Source: JALHST01 sp963798435
Lineage (GTDB): Bacteria > Bacteroidota > Bacteroidia > Flavobacteriales > Flavobacteriaceae
Reading direction: 5' to 3'
DNA: 64,000 nt
Assembly: GCA_963798435.1 (NCBI GenBank)
Contig: CAWCTF010000004.1
Location: 1,342,182 to 1,406,181 of the forward strand
Part shown: positions 18,723 to 26,854 of the stretch, piece by piece
Layout: each line of letters opens with the position of its first letter
Position numbering within the stretch: position 1 is the stretch's first letter
Position numbers and translations under genes: made by a program
The notes under the pieces: generated by a model
Databases searched by the model: none
Seen by the model: the letters and a program-made list of their open reading frames with translations, nothing else
Told to the model about the DNA's origin: nothing

Positions 18723-19808
18723 ATGAAGAACCATGTTTTTATTATAATCCTAAGTATCGTACTAGTTACGTGCAAGCCTAAGGCGGAACAGGTAGCAAGC
18801 ATCGAACCGGAGGTCGTCATGAACGAAGGGGCGATCAAAAAAATAGATATCCATTCGCATTATCATTATTCACGGGCTTATATGCCAGAATTGTTTAAAA
18901 AATGGAACATGCAGAGCGTATTGGTCGATGTTTACCATGAAGATTCTGTAGGCATCACCAGGAGTTGGGATGCCTATACCTCACTTGCCAAAGCCGAACC
19001 AGGAATGTTCTACCTCTGCACTGCCATTATAGGAACTGGGATCGACGCACCTGATTATGCCGAAAAAACCATCAAACAATTAGACAAAGAAATCGGCCAA
19101 GGTGCCCGCATGGTCAAAGTATGGAAAAATTTTGGGATGGTGACCAAAGATGCTTCCGGACACTATATTCAAATTGATGATCCACGATTGCAGCCTATCT
19201 GGGATTTTCTTAAAAACAAGGGAATTCCAGTAATAGCACACATTGGGGAACCAGAACAAGCGTGGAGACCGCTCGATCCCCATAGCCCTCATTATGGGTA
19301 TTACAAAAGTCATCCCCAGTACCATGCATACAATTTCCCTGAAATCCCTTCCTATGAAACGATAATTGCAGCTAGGGACCACTGGATTGAAAAGAATCCG
19401 GATTTGAAAATAGTATGTGCCCATCTCGGTAGCATGTCGCATAACGTAGCTATGGTAGCCGAGCGTTTAGATAAATATCCCAATATGTATGTTGAAACTG
19501 CTGCCCGATTTGGAGATCTGGCGCGACAGGACAGTGATACCGTGAAGGCGTTCTTTGATCACTATCAAAATCGGATCATGTTCGGCACTGATTTCGGAAA
19601 CGATGTTCCACAAGACCAATTAACAGAGATGGAATTGGAAAAGGAGCAAGCGGATTTAGATGCCGATTATCGTCTATTGTGGAACTATTTGAGCGCGACC
19701 GACTCGGTGGAAGTTAGGGGCCAAAAAACGAGGGGCCTTGGTCTTGGCAAGGAAGTTCTTGAAAAGGTATACTATAACAATTTGGCCGATTTCCTAAAAT
19801 TGAACTAG
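18723..19808 (+). CDS. Exported amidohydrolase-family lipoprotein (amidohydrolase 2 type)
   Basis: A 361-residue protein with a lipoprotein-like signal ending in VLVTC. The metal-dependent hydrolase fold is shown by KKIDIHSHYHY near 40, VIAHIGEPEQAW near 170, VCAHLGSMSHN near 235 and IMFGTDFGND near 285. Amidohydrolase-2 proteins include sugar lactonases, for example the fuconolactone hydrolases of oxidative L-fucose pathways, as well as decarboxylases. With a mutarotase, dehydrogenases and a sugar-acid dehydratase in the locus, a lactonase is attractive, but the export signal would put it in the periplasm. The activity is not proven. Confidence 0.78.
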   Translation: MKNHVFIIILSIVLVTCKPKAEQVASIEPEVVMNEGAIKKIDIHSHYHYSRAYMPELFKKWNMQSVLVDVYHEDSVGITRSWDAYTSLAKAEPGMFYLCTAIIGTGIDAPDYAEKTIKQLDKEIGQGARMVKVWKNFGMVTKDASGHYIQIDDPRLQPIWDFLKNKGIPVIAHIGEPEQAWRPLDPHSPHYGYYKSHPQYHAYNFPEIPSYETIIAARDHWIEKNPDLKIVCAHLGSMSHNVAMVAERLDKYPNMYVETAARFGDLARQDSDTVKAFFDHYQNRIMFGTDFGNDVPQDQLTEMELEKEQADLDADYRLLWNYLSATDSVEVRGQKTRGLGLGKEVLEKVYYNNLADFLKLN

Positions 19809-19840
19809 GGACTCGCACTTATAAAACTGGGGAGCGACCT

Positions 19841-20620
19841 ATGATGCGCAAAAACGATTATCGATTTAGTTTGGGGAATACATGTTCAAAAAGCGTCATG
19901 CTATTGATTTTTTTATTTCTTATCGGTATCTCACTTTCCGGGCAAACACCTCAGCTTATCGCTAACTTTACTAAAACAGCACCCGTCATCGACGGTAATC
20001 TCGACGACACGGCATGGTCGTCGGCCATACCCGTCATTTTAAAGGAAAATGGTTCCGGAGAGCATGTCGAAGACCCTTTATTAACAACTAGGGTCTTGGT
20101 ATGCCATGATGCAGCTACCATATACATCGCCTTTGATTGTAATGATCCGGATATATGGACCACTTTTACCCATAGGGATGAATATTTATGGGAGGAAGAG
20201 GCAGTTGAGGTCTTCATCGATGTCGATGCTATTCCCGACAATTATTTGGAAATCGAGGTCTCCCCGGCAAATATCTTATTTGACAGTTATATCGTAGATC
20301 CTAAGAAAATTGATGTACCTGAAACGTCGCGTCTCAATCTAACAGGCATCAGGACCGCGGTTCGGGTCAATGGCACGTTGAACATGCGCGATGACCGGGA
20401 TACGTCTTGGCAGGTGGAAATCGCCCTGCCTTATAGTGATTTGATAAATGGTTTAACACCGGAAATAAATTCGGACACCGAAATTAAGATCAATTTTTAT
20501 AGATTAGACAGGAACATCGGAAAGGAACGTGCCGCTTATTCATGGTCACCAACAGGAAAAAGTTTTCACGAACCTTCGGTTTTTGGTAAATTGGTTTTAA
20601 AACAGATTGATCACGATTAA
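19841..20620 (+). CDS. CBM9-like carbohydrate-binding protein, secreted
   Basis: A 259-residue protein with a signal peptide (VMLLIFLFLIGISLSGQ) and a single carbohydrate-binding family 9-like beta-sandwich: PVIDGNLDDTAWSSA, EEEAVEVFIDVD, YLEIEVSPANILFDSYI, WQVEIALPYSDL and the ending AYSWSPTGKSFHEPSVFGKLVL. No catalytic domain is attached. Stand-alone proteins of this type are common in Bacteroidetes sugar loci and are thought to bind glycans outside the cytoplasm. It lies between the amidohydrolase and the mutarotase in the same direction. Confidence 0.82.
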   Translation: MMRKNDYRFSLGNTCSKSVMLLIFLFLIGISLSGQTPQLIANFTKTAPVIDGNLDDTAWSSAIPVILKENGSGEHVEDPLLTTRVLVCHDAATIYIAFDCNDPDIWTTFTHRDEYLWEEEAVEVFIDVDAIPDNYLEIEVSPANILFDSYIVDPKKIDVPETSRLNLTGIRTAVRVNGTLNMRDDRDTSWQVEIALPYSDLINGLTPEINSDTEIKINFYRLDRNIGKERAAYSWSPTGKSFHEPSVFGKLVLKQIDHD

Positions 20621-20658
20621 AACATGCGAACGATTGATTATAATTTAAGAATAAACCT

Positions 20659-20994
20659 ATGAAAAAGCATTGTTTGGCCTTGGATTTGAAGAATGACCCT
20701 GAGCTTATCAAGGCATATGACACGTATCACCAAAATGTTTGGCCCGAGGTCTTGGAAAGCCTACGGGATTCGGGAATTCATCATATGGATATTTATCGGC
20801 TAGGAAACCGCTTGTTTATGATCATTGAAGTGGTCGACTCCTTTTCTTTCGCCAAAAAAGCCGAGATGGATGCCAATAACAAAAAGGTGCAGGAATGGGA
20901 AACCGTTATGTGGCAATACCAACAGGCCTTGCCCATGGCCAAGCCTGGGGAAAAATGGCTTCCCATGGAAAAGGTATTCGAATTTCAGGCGTAG
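20659..20994 (+). CDS. L-rhamnose mutarotase family protein (DUF718)
   Basis: A 111-residue protein matching the RhaM family along its length: YDTYHQNVWPEVLESL with the likely catalytic His at residue 24, IYRLGNRLFMIIEV, and WETVMWQYQQALPMAKPGEKWLPMEKVFE. RhaM-type enzymes interconvert the anomers of L-rhamnose; homologues act on L-fucose in oxidative fucose pathways. It is the last gene of this rightward series and is followed by palindromic repeat DNA. The substrate could be either deoxy sugar. Confidence 0.88.
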   Translation: MKKHCLALDLKNDPELIKAYDTYHQNVWPEVLESLRDSGIHHMDIYRLGNRLFMIIEVVDSFSFAKKAEMDANNKKVQEWETVMWQYQQALPMAKPGEKWLPMEKVFEFQA

Positions 20995-21361
20995 ACCAGA
21001 AGGAACGAAGTCCTACAATGGGAGTTTTGTTTTTTTCAAAAGCCTGCGTCCCCGCCAGCGGCGGGGACGGAGGGTTTTGCTAAGAAAATGAGTATTGATT
21101 AAAAAAACAAAACTCCCCTTTCTCCCACCTACGGTGTGATTCATTCCCCTCTTAAACTTAAGAGGGGAGCAAGTCATAAGGGAATTTCAAACTTGTTACT
21201 ATCTTTTTTAAAGGGAGGAGCTGATTCTTATGGGAGTTTATTAACCCATCAAAAACCCTAGGTGCTCTTTTTGTCTGGCTCCCCTCTTCCCCATAGCTAT
21301 CGGGACTTAAGAAGGGAGCAAGTAACAAAAGACCCATGGGTCCTGAAATTCTGCCTCATTG
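20995..21361. repeat. Palindrome-rich intergenic repeat, diverged copy of the 35 kb repeat
   Basis: Between the converging mutarotase and PVC-type genes lie several hairpins: GTCCCCGCC-AGC-GGCGGGGAC at 21049-21068, and CCCCTCTTAAACTTAAGAGGGG near 21147-21168. The order of words (hairpin, GGAGGGTTTTGC, AAAACTCCCCTTTCTCCC, GATTCATTCCCCTC, GAGGGGAGC) is the same as in the array at 35130-35911. The strong stems may also end transcription from both sides. No open frame here is convincing. Confidence 0.75.
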
Positions 21362-24300
21362 CTATTCCATAGGATGCATTTTTAATAACTCTTCTGCAGA
21401 ATAGAAGCCGTTCTTGTCCTTGGTTTTTTCCCGAACTTCCTTCACCTTTTCAGGGGTTATCGGCGGGGCCGTATTGCCAAAGGTATTTCGAACATAGGTC
21501 AACACCGCGGCAACCTCGCTATCTTCTAACATACCACCAAAAGGGGTCATGGGTACCTGCCCCGGATAGGTTTTTCCAAGCACGTCTATTGGTCCCATAA
21601 TTCCGTGTAAGGTCAATTTTATAAGCCGTTCTTCATTGCCGGTCGCCCAGGGCGATCCCGCCAAGGGCGGAAATTGGGAAGCACTAAGCCCCTTGCCGTC
21701 AGGCTGATGACAGGTGACACAGAAGCCGTCCCGATGGTAGATTTCTTCCCCTTTTACGAAAAGATCTTTCGCGTCTCCTTTCAAATCGGTCTTTGATTTT
21801 CCAGAATCTGGATCTACTCCCAAATTATGTCCGTTTAAATGGGCTATGGCCGCATCATAGGGCAATTTCATCCAATCATCCAAGGGTTTTTTGCCAGCTT
21901 CCTCAACAATCGGCAACCCACTCTCTGGTGGAAGCCAGGAAGCCGCGACCAGCGCTTCCAAACGTACCCGTGGGTTTTCGTCTTGGGCCGCCTGCATCAA
22001 TAGTTCAGCCTGGTTCGGGACTTGATGTCCTACATATCGTAAGACCCCCACGGCTGCAGTCCGCACCCTAAAATCCCGTGCATGCAATAGTTGAAGTAAC
22101 AGATCGGCATCTACCTTGTCAAGACCCCAAGTAACCCATAGCGCTTCTAAAGCATGGTGCTCATATCGAGGATCGTTTTTATCCAAGCCCTTGACCCAGG
22201 TCGCCAGTTTTTCCAAAACTTGTTCTGGATCTCGCCCGCGTAGCTCCCTTCTCGTACGGTAGCGGGTGCGATATTCAGGGAGTTTTAGATTTTCAAATAA
22301 TTCCTCGATGGTGGCATCCACGATTTTGGCGGGTTTAACCAAGGGGCGAGCGGGATAGGTCATTCTGTAGATCCGACCGTGTACATGATCTCGCAGCGGA
22401 TCCCGGGCATTGTGCTGCATATGCCCGATAAGGACATTGTGCCAATCTATAAAATAGAGCGAACCGTCAGGGGCGAACTCCATATCCACGGGGCGGAAAT
22501 TGGCATCTGAGGCGGTCATTAGGTCACCTCGAAATTTGCTGACATAGCCCGAAGAATTGGGGTCATCGATTAAGGTATGTTCCTTAGTGCCTAAAAACCC
22601 AATGGTATTATTAATCAACAAGTCACCTTGAAGTTCGTCCGGAAAGTGTCTGCTATAGATAAATTCAAGTCCCGAAGTGGGTCGCACCATTTGATCTTTC
22701 TGGATGAGGTTCTTAGGCAGGGGAGAAGACTCCCCATACCGTGATTTGATCGTTCCCGGCATCATCCAAGTGACGTCAGGGCTCGAGGTATGCGCAAAGA
22801 AATCCTGTCCCCATTCATCAAAGGCGATGCCCCATGGGTTTGGTATCGGCAATTGCGCCGTGCGTTCCAAATAATGGCGTTGCGGACTATATCTATAAAA
22901 TCCGCCATTGGTGGCCCGAACCGGGCCATAGGCAGTTTCAACGTTGGTGTGTAAAAATACTCCCTCGCCCATATAGATGGCTCCTGAGGGATCTGCACAA
23001 AAGGCACTGATGGCGTGATGCGTGTCGTGGTCATCGAAGCCACTCAGGATAATTTCCTTCGTGTCGGCCTTGTCATCCCCATCGGTGTCCTTGAACAATA
23101 CCAGATTGGTACCCTGCGAAACATATACGCCCTCTGGGGCAAATTCGAAGCCAATGGCCAGGGAGAGCCCATCGACAAAAACAGTTTCCTTATCAGCTTT
23201 TCCATCATTATCAGTATCCTCTAAAATCAGCAATTTATCATTCGGTTTGCTATCGCCCGCACGGTAGTGCGGATAGCTCGGCATTACCCCGACCCATAGT
23301 CTGCCCTTGTTGTCAAAAGATAATTGCGACGGATTCGCCAGGTCTGGAAATTCAACTTCGGAGGCGAACAATTCAAGTTTAAAACCTTTGGCCACCTTAA
23401 TATGGTCAAGTGCTTCCTGGCCATAGAGGTATTTGAGATTTCCATGCCCATTGACCTCCTCATAATTCGTTTGAACTTCTGGAAGTTTTTTGGTTTTGGC
23501 ATCAGCAGCGGCCAAATCGGTGGTTTTACCATGCACGGCATTCCAAATGGCCGTATCCCGATTCTTGGTCATTTGCCGAATTTTTTCAATCTCGTACGGA
23601 TAATTAGCAGGGCCAAATGGATCATAGCGACGGCCATAAGCATGTACTCCGTTTGGAATCTTAAAATCGTTGTGCCAATACCAATTCTTGTCCATGACGG
23701 CTTCATTGACCAATTTTGAGTTCGTATAATCTACGGCGTCTTTCTTGCCGAAAATCGCATCTGCTAAGAGCTTGGCAAATTTCTGATATCCCAAATCGTC
23801 CAATTGGAATCCGTCGGCCGTCAAATAGTCCGTTGTATCGGCATACCAGTTTTTACTGGGTTCAAAGGCATCGACGAACAAAACACTGTCCTTGGCCGCC
23901 ACTTCTTTCATGGCTTGGGTATAAATCGATAGGTTTGCATTTTCCTTTTCGCCTTTGGGCAGATCGAGTTTCACCGATAGGTCTTCAAAAGCTATGGGGG
24001 AAACTAAGGCCAATTGTGGTCGCGATGTGCCATTGTATTTCTGCTGTAAGGTGTGTTGAATAAAGGCGTGTAATTCGGCCTTGTAATTTTCGAGGCCCTT
24101 AGGCCCTTCAAAAGATTCGTTATAGCCAAAAAATGCGATGATGACATCGGCCTTGAGATTGGTCAGCCATTCATCTTCCGTCGGAAAATGACCTATGCTT
24201 CCGGAGGGATTGGCAAGTTCGGTCTGGAATTTTTCGGCCCCTGGGAAGGCCCAAGGGGAATTTCGTGCCGAATGGGGCCTGAATCCCGGGGTATTGCCTC

Positions 24301-24532
24301 CATCGCACATATTGCGTATAAAGAGAAGGCTATCCGGATACCGCAATTGCATTTCGGTCTCAAAATGGCCAAAATTCATCATTCGAGAACCCAGATTGTT
24401 GCCTATAAGTACGATATGGGTGTTCTTTCCAATTGTTAAGGTGTCCTTCTTTTTCGGTGTGCATCCCATTACTAAGAACACAATACAAAGAAGGCTGATC
24501 GATTTAAAACGAATTTGAGAATTGTTGCCCAT
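21362..24532 (-). CDS. SGNH hydrolase / PVC-type propeller / HEAT / cytochrome c fusion lipoprotein
   Basis: A 1056-residue intact frame. A lipoprotein signal ends in LVMGC. Residues ~30-265 form an SGNH/GDSL-type domain: IVLIGNNLGSRMM, ADVIIAFFGYNESF and a C-terminal DGFQLDDLGYQKFA, although the usual block I GDS serine is not obvious and Asn replaces it in this reading. A PVC-type propeller follows at ~375-730 (LFASEVEFPDLANPSQLSFD, FAPDGSLYFIDWHN), a HEAT-like helical part at ~750-890, and a cytochrome c with FCVTCHQPDGKG near 945. The architecture joins a possible esterase to a haem redox module on one polypeptide, anchored in the periplasm or outer membrane. It heads the leftward unit convergent with the mutarotase series. 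Confidence 0.83.
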   Translation of the reverse strand: MGNNSQIRFKSISLLCIVFLVMGCTPKKKDTLTIGKNTHIVLIGNNLGSRMMNFGHFETEMQLRYPDSLLFIRNMCDGGNTPGFRPHSARNSPWAFPGAEKFQTELANPSGSIGHFPTEDEWLTNLKADVIIAFFGYNESFEGPKGLENYKAELHAFIQHTLQQKYNGTSRPQLALVSPIAFEDLSVKLDLPKGEKENANLSIYTQAMKEVAAKDSVLFVDAFEPSKNWYADTTDYLTADGFQLDDLGYQKFAKLLADAIFGKKDAVDYTNSKLVNEAVMDKNWYWHNDFKIPNGVHAYGRRYDPFGPANYPYEIEKIRQMTKNRDTAIWNAVHGKTTDLAAADAKTKKLPEVQTNYEEVNGHGNLKYLYGQEALDHIKVAKGFKLELFASEVEFPDLANPSQLSFDNKGRLWVGVMPSYPHYRAGDSKPNDKLLILEDTDNDGKADKETVFVDGLSLAIGFEFAPEGVYVSQGTNLVLFKDTDGDDKADTKEIILSGFDDHDTHHAISAFCADPSGAIYMGEGVFLHTNVETAYGPVRATNGGFYRYSPQRHYLERTAQLPIPNPWGIAFDEWGQDFFAHTSSPDVTWMMPGTIKSRYGESSPLPKNLIQKDQMVRPTSGLEFIYSRHFPDELQGDLLINNTIGFLGTKEHTLIDDPNSSGYVSKFRGDLMTASDANFRPVDMEFAPDGSLYFIDWHNVLIGHMQHNARDPLRDHVHGRIYRMTYPARPLVKPAKIVDATIEELFENLKLPEYRTRYRTRRELRGRDPEQVLEKLATWVKGLDKNDPRYEHHALEALWVTWGLDKVDADLLLQLLHARDFRVRTAAVGVLRYVGHQVPNQAELLMQAAQDENPRVRLEALVAASWLPPESGLPIVEEAGKKPLDDWMKLPYDAAIAHLNGHNLGVDPDSGKSKTDLKGDAKDLFVKGEEIYHRDGFCVTCHQPDGKGLSASQFPPLAGSPWATGNEERLIKLTLHGIMGPIDVLGKTYPGQVPMTPFGGMLEDSEVAAVLTYVRNTFGNTAPPITPEKVKEVREKTKDKNGFYSAEELLKMHPME

Positions 24533-24551
24533 AATTTAGTTGGATGGAGGA

Positions 24552-25523
24552 TTAGTTATAAGTTACATGAATTCCCTTTGCTACCGAAAGCTCGCAAGCC
24601 TCGATGATTTTTTGACATGATATGGCGTCTTCAAGGCTCGATAAAGGCGATTCGCCATTTCGAAGCACGTTATTGATAAAATGGGTGGCCGTATTTTTAA
24701 TCGATTCTGGATAAGCAAAAAAGGTTTGGGAATGCGCCCCATTTCTTTCGTTGATTACCCAATCGCGATAACTGTAGCGTGTGCTCCCTTTGGTCCCGAT
24801 TACTTTGATTAGGCAGGTCCAAGGATCGCCAGCGTGATCATCGTTTGCAAAACTCGCGCACAAATGACTCAGGGATCCGTTTTGCATTTGAATCGTAGCC
24901 ATGGCCAGATTTTCTTGGGAGGCGAGGGTGGTATCAGATGTATGTTTCATACACGAAATGGTCTTGGGCAAACCAGCAAGATAGATCATGGTATAGCTGT
25001 GATGGGTCAATATTTGCCGAATAACACCTGGGTATCGGGCCCGTATTTCGTGGGCATGGTGAATATTGTACAACATGTAGAACTGGGTGATGTCTCCCAA
25101 CAGCCCTTTTTCGATCATCGATTTGGTTCTTAGAATGCCAGCTTCATAAATATAGTTATGTACCGGCATGCATTGAACCCCGGCCTTTAAAACAGCCTGT
25201 TGCATTTGATTAAGTTCATCGATATTGGAAGCTGCCGGCTTTTCTACGAGAATATGTTTTCCGGCTTGGGCAGCTTTGATGGTATACTCACAATGGGTTT
25301 CCATATTGGTCAAGATGAAGACAGCGTCGATTTTAGGGTCGTTCAGCATTTCCGCAACCGATGCATAGACGGTGCATCCGAATTTCGTGGCCTTGGTTTT
25401 TGCCTTTTCGGCAGTTCGGTTCCAGATGCCTACGAGTTCGGCCCCTTCGAGGGCATTGACGGCCTCTGCATGCAAATCGGCGATGTCGCCTGCGCCTATA
25501 AATCCGATTCCTATGGTGTTCAT
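24552..25523 (-). CDS. Gfo/Idh/MocA family oxidoreductase
   Basis: A 323-residue cytoplasmic protein with the N-terminal Rossmann motif GIGFIGAGDIADLHAE, the family hallmark GKHILVEKPAASN with the EKP lysine near residue 94, and a C-terminal alpha/beta domain containing VIRQILTHHSY. It would oxidise or reduce a sugar or cyclitol with NAD(P). Its start overlaps the end of the epimerase gene by four bases (25520-25523), and the SGNH/PVC gene begins 19 bases downstream, so all are probably co-transcribed. Confidence 0.87.
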   Translation of the reverse strand: MNTIGIGFIGAGDIADLHAEAVNALEGAELVGIWNRTAEKAKTKATKFGCTVYASVAEMLNDPKIDAVFILTNMETHCEYTIKAAQAGKHILVEKPAASNIDELNQMQQAVLKAGVQCMPVHNYIYEAGILRTKSMIEKGLLGDITQFYMLYNIHHAHEIRARYPGVIRQILTHHSYTMIYLAGLPKTISCMKHTSDTTLASQENLAMATIQMQNGSLSHLCASFANDDHAGDPWTCLIKVIGTKGSTRYSYRDWVINERNGAHSQTFFAYPESIKNTATHFINNVLRNGESPLSSLEDAISCQKIIEACELSVAKGIHVTYN

Positions 25524-26539
25524 GAACTCGCTTTTGAATATTCTAGGATCCCTTTTACCGCCATGTCCTTAAATTCGATCAAAGAAGTACGAATGCCTGT
25601 CGAAATGTCGGTCAAGGGCAACCCCTTAAAGGTACGATCTATTTTTTCATGGCTTAGATCGGACACGAACAAGTTGGGTGGGGCATTTTCGGCGATCGTC
25701 AATTGGGCGTATGCTCCCATGCCCAATTCTTCGGCTTGTTGCTTTATGGTATTTAAAAACTCCGCAATGGCGATGGTCTTTCCTTTGATATTAAAGGCAC
25801 CGAAGCCTTCGAAATTTTGTAACGTACAGTCCGAGAAATGATCGCCGACATCTTCCACAAAATGGTAATTTTCGCGACCCTGGTAGGGCATTTCAAAAGG
25901 AATCGGGTTTCCCGATACCGCCCCAAGAGCAACTGCTTTCAGGGCATTCGTTGGGGCTGAGGTCATGCCTTTTTCCCTCCCTTTTCCGTACGTCGTATTC
26001 AATCGTAGACATATCGTTGGCACTTTGGTCTTGTCATGGAACAGCCGTGCCAAATGTTCCCCTGCCAATTTCCAAATCCCATAATGGTTGGGGGGTGCCA
26101 AAGGCACGTTTTCAGGGATAGTTGATTCGGGGTACATTGACCGAACCCCATAAACGGCCGCCGAACTGGCAAATACAAAGCGTTGAAGATCCGGTAGTTT
26201 TTCAGCGATATCAAAGAGCGCCATGGTGCCTCCGGTATTAATCTCCATACCCCCTAAATGATCATTCGAACAATCGGGACTTTGATAGGCACCCAAATGA
26301 ATGATATGGGTCGGATTTATTTTCGGTACTAACATGTTGATTGATTGATAGTCAGAAACATCCAAAGCAACAAATTCGAGTCGGGGATCTAAATTGGTAC
26401 CTAACCATAATTTTAAGGGATCGGTGTTGTTCGATCGGGTGGCCACAACGATTTTCCCGACATCGATAGATTGCAGGAGTTTATAAATGGTAACCGACCC
26501 GATACAGCCTGTTCCCCCGGTAATTAATATAGTATGCAT
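25520..26539 (-). CDS. NAD-dependent epimerase/dehydratase (extended SDR)
   Basis: A 339-residue extended SDR with ILITGGTGCIGSVT at the N terminus, HLGAYQSPD, a FASSAAVYG serine region and the catalytic pair in NHYGIWKLAGE. It probably acts on a sugar or sugar-acid in the same pathway as the overlapping Gfo/Idh/MocA gene. The nucleotide-sugar binding features of GalE are not obvious, so dehydrogenase activity on a free sugar acid is an alternative. Confidence 0.85.
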   Translation of the reverse strand: MHTILITGGTGCIGSVTIYKLLQSIDVGKIVVATRSNNTDPLKLWLGTNLDPRLEFVALDVSDYQSINMLVPKINPTHIIHLGAYQSPDCSNDHLGGMEINTGGTMALFDIAEKLPDLQRFVFASSAAVYGVRSMYPESTIPENVPLAPPNHYGIWKLAGEHLARLFHDKTKVPTICLRLNTTYGKGREKGMTSAPTNALKAVALGAVSGNPIPFEMPYQGRENYHFVEDVGDHFSDCTLQNFEGFGAFNIKGKTIAIAEFLNTIKQQAEELGMGAYAQLTIAENAPPNLFVSDLSHEKIDRTFKGLPLTDISTGIRTSLIEFKDMAVKGILEYSKASS

Positions 26540-26556
26540 ATTATTAGGTATCTGGG

Positions 26557-26796
26557 CTATTGATTATTCGGAAGTGCGTTAAATTCCTCCCGTTTTGTTT
26601 CGAACCAAGCATTCATGGCTTCCGGGGATTTTAGGGTCGCCTGCATTTTTTTCATCGCTTCAAGGTGGGCCGCATCGCCTTTTTGAAATAATTCCATGCC
26701 ATGTTTTTTGCTCATTTCGGCCATTTCTTCAAAGGTGTTTGCATGAAATTCCATCGTACACGCTCCACCCAGCTGTTTGCAGGTCATTGTTTTCAT
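26557..26796 (-). CDS. DUF1059 small protein
   Basis: A 79-residue soluble protein beginning MKTMTCKQLGGACTMEFHANTFEEMAEMSKKHG. The spaced cysteines of TCKQLGGAC and the following FHANTFEE motif are those of DUF1059, a widespread family of unknown function. It sits 17 bases before the epimerase gene in the same direction. The role is unknown. Confidence 0.8.
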   Translation of the reverse strand: MKTMTCKQLGGACTMEFHANTFEEMAEMSKKHGMELFQKGDAAHLEAMKKMQATLKSPEAMNAWFETKREEFNALPNNQ

Positions 26797-26854
26797 CCGT
26801 CCGTTTTTAATGTTCGCTCTTTACTACAGCATATGAAAAAATCACAGCTATGCC

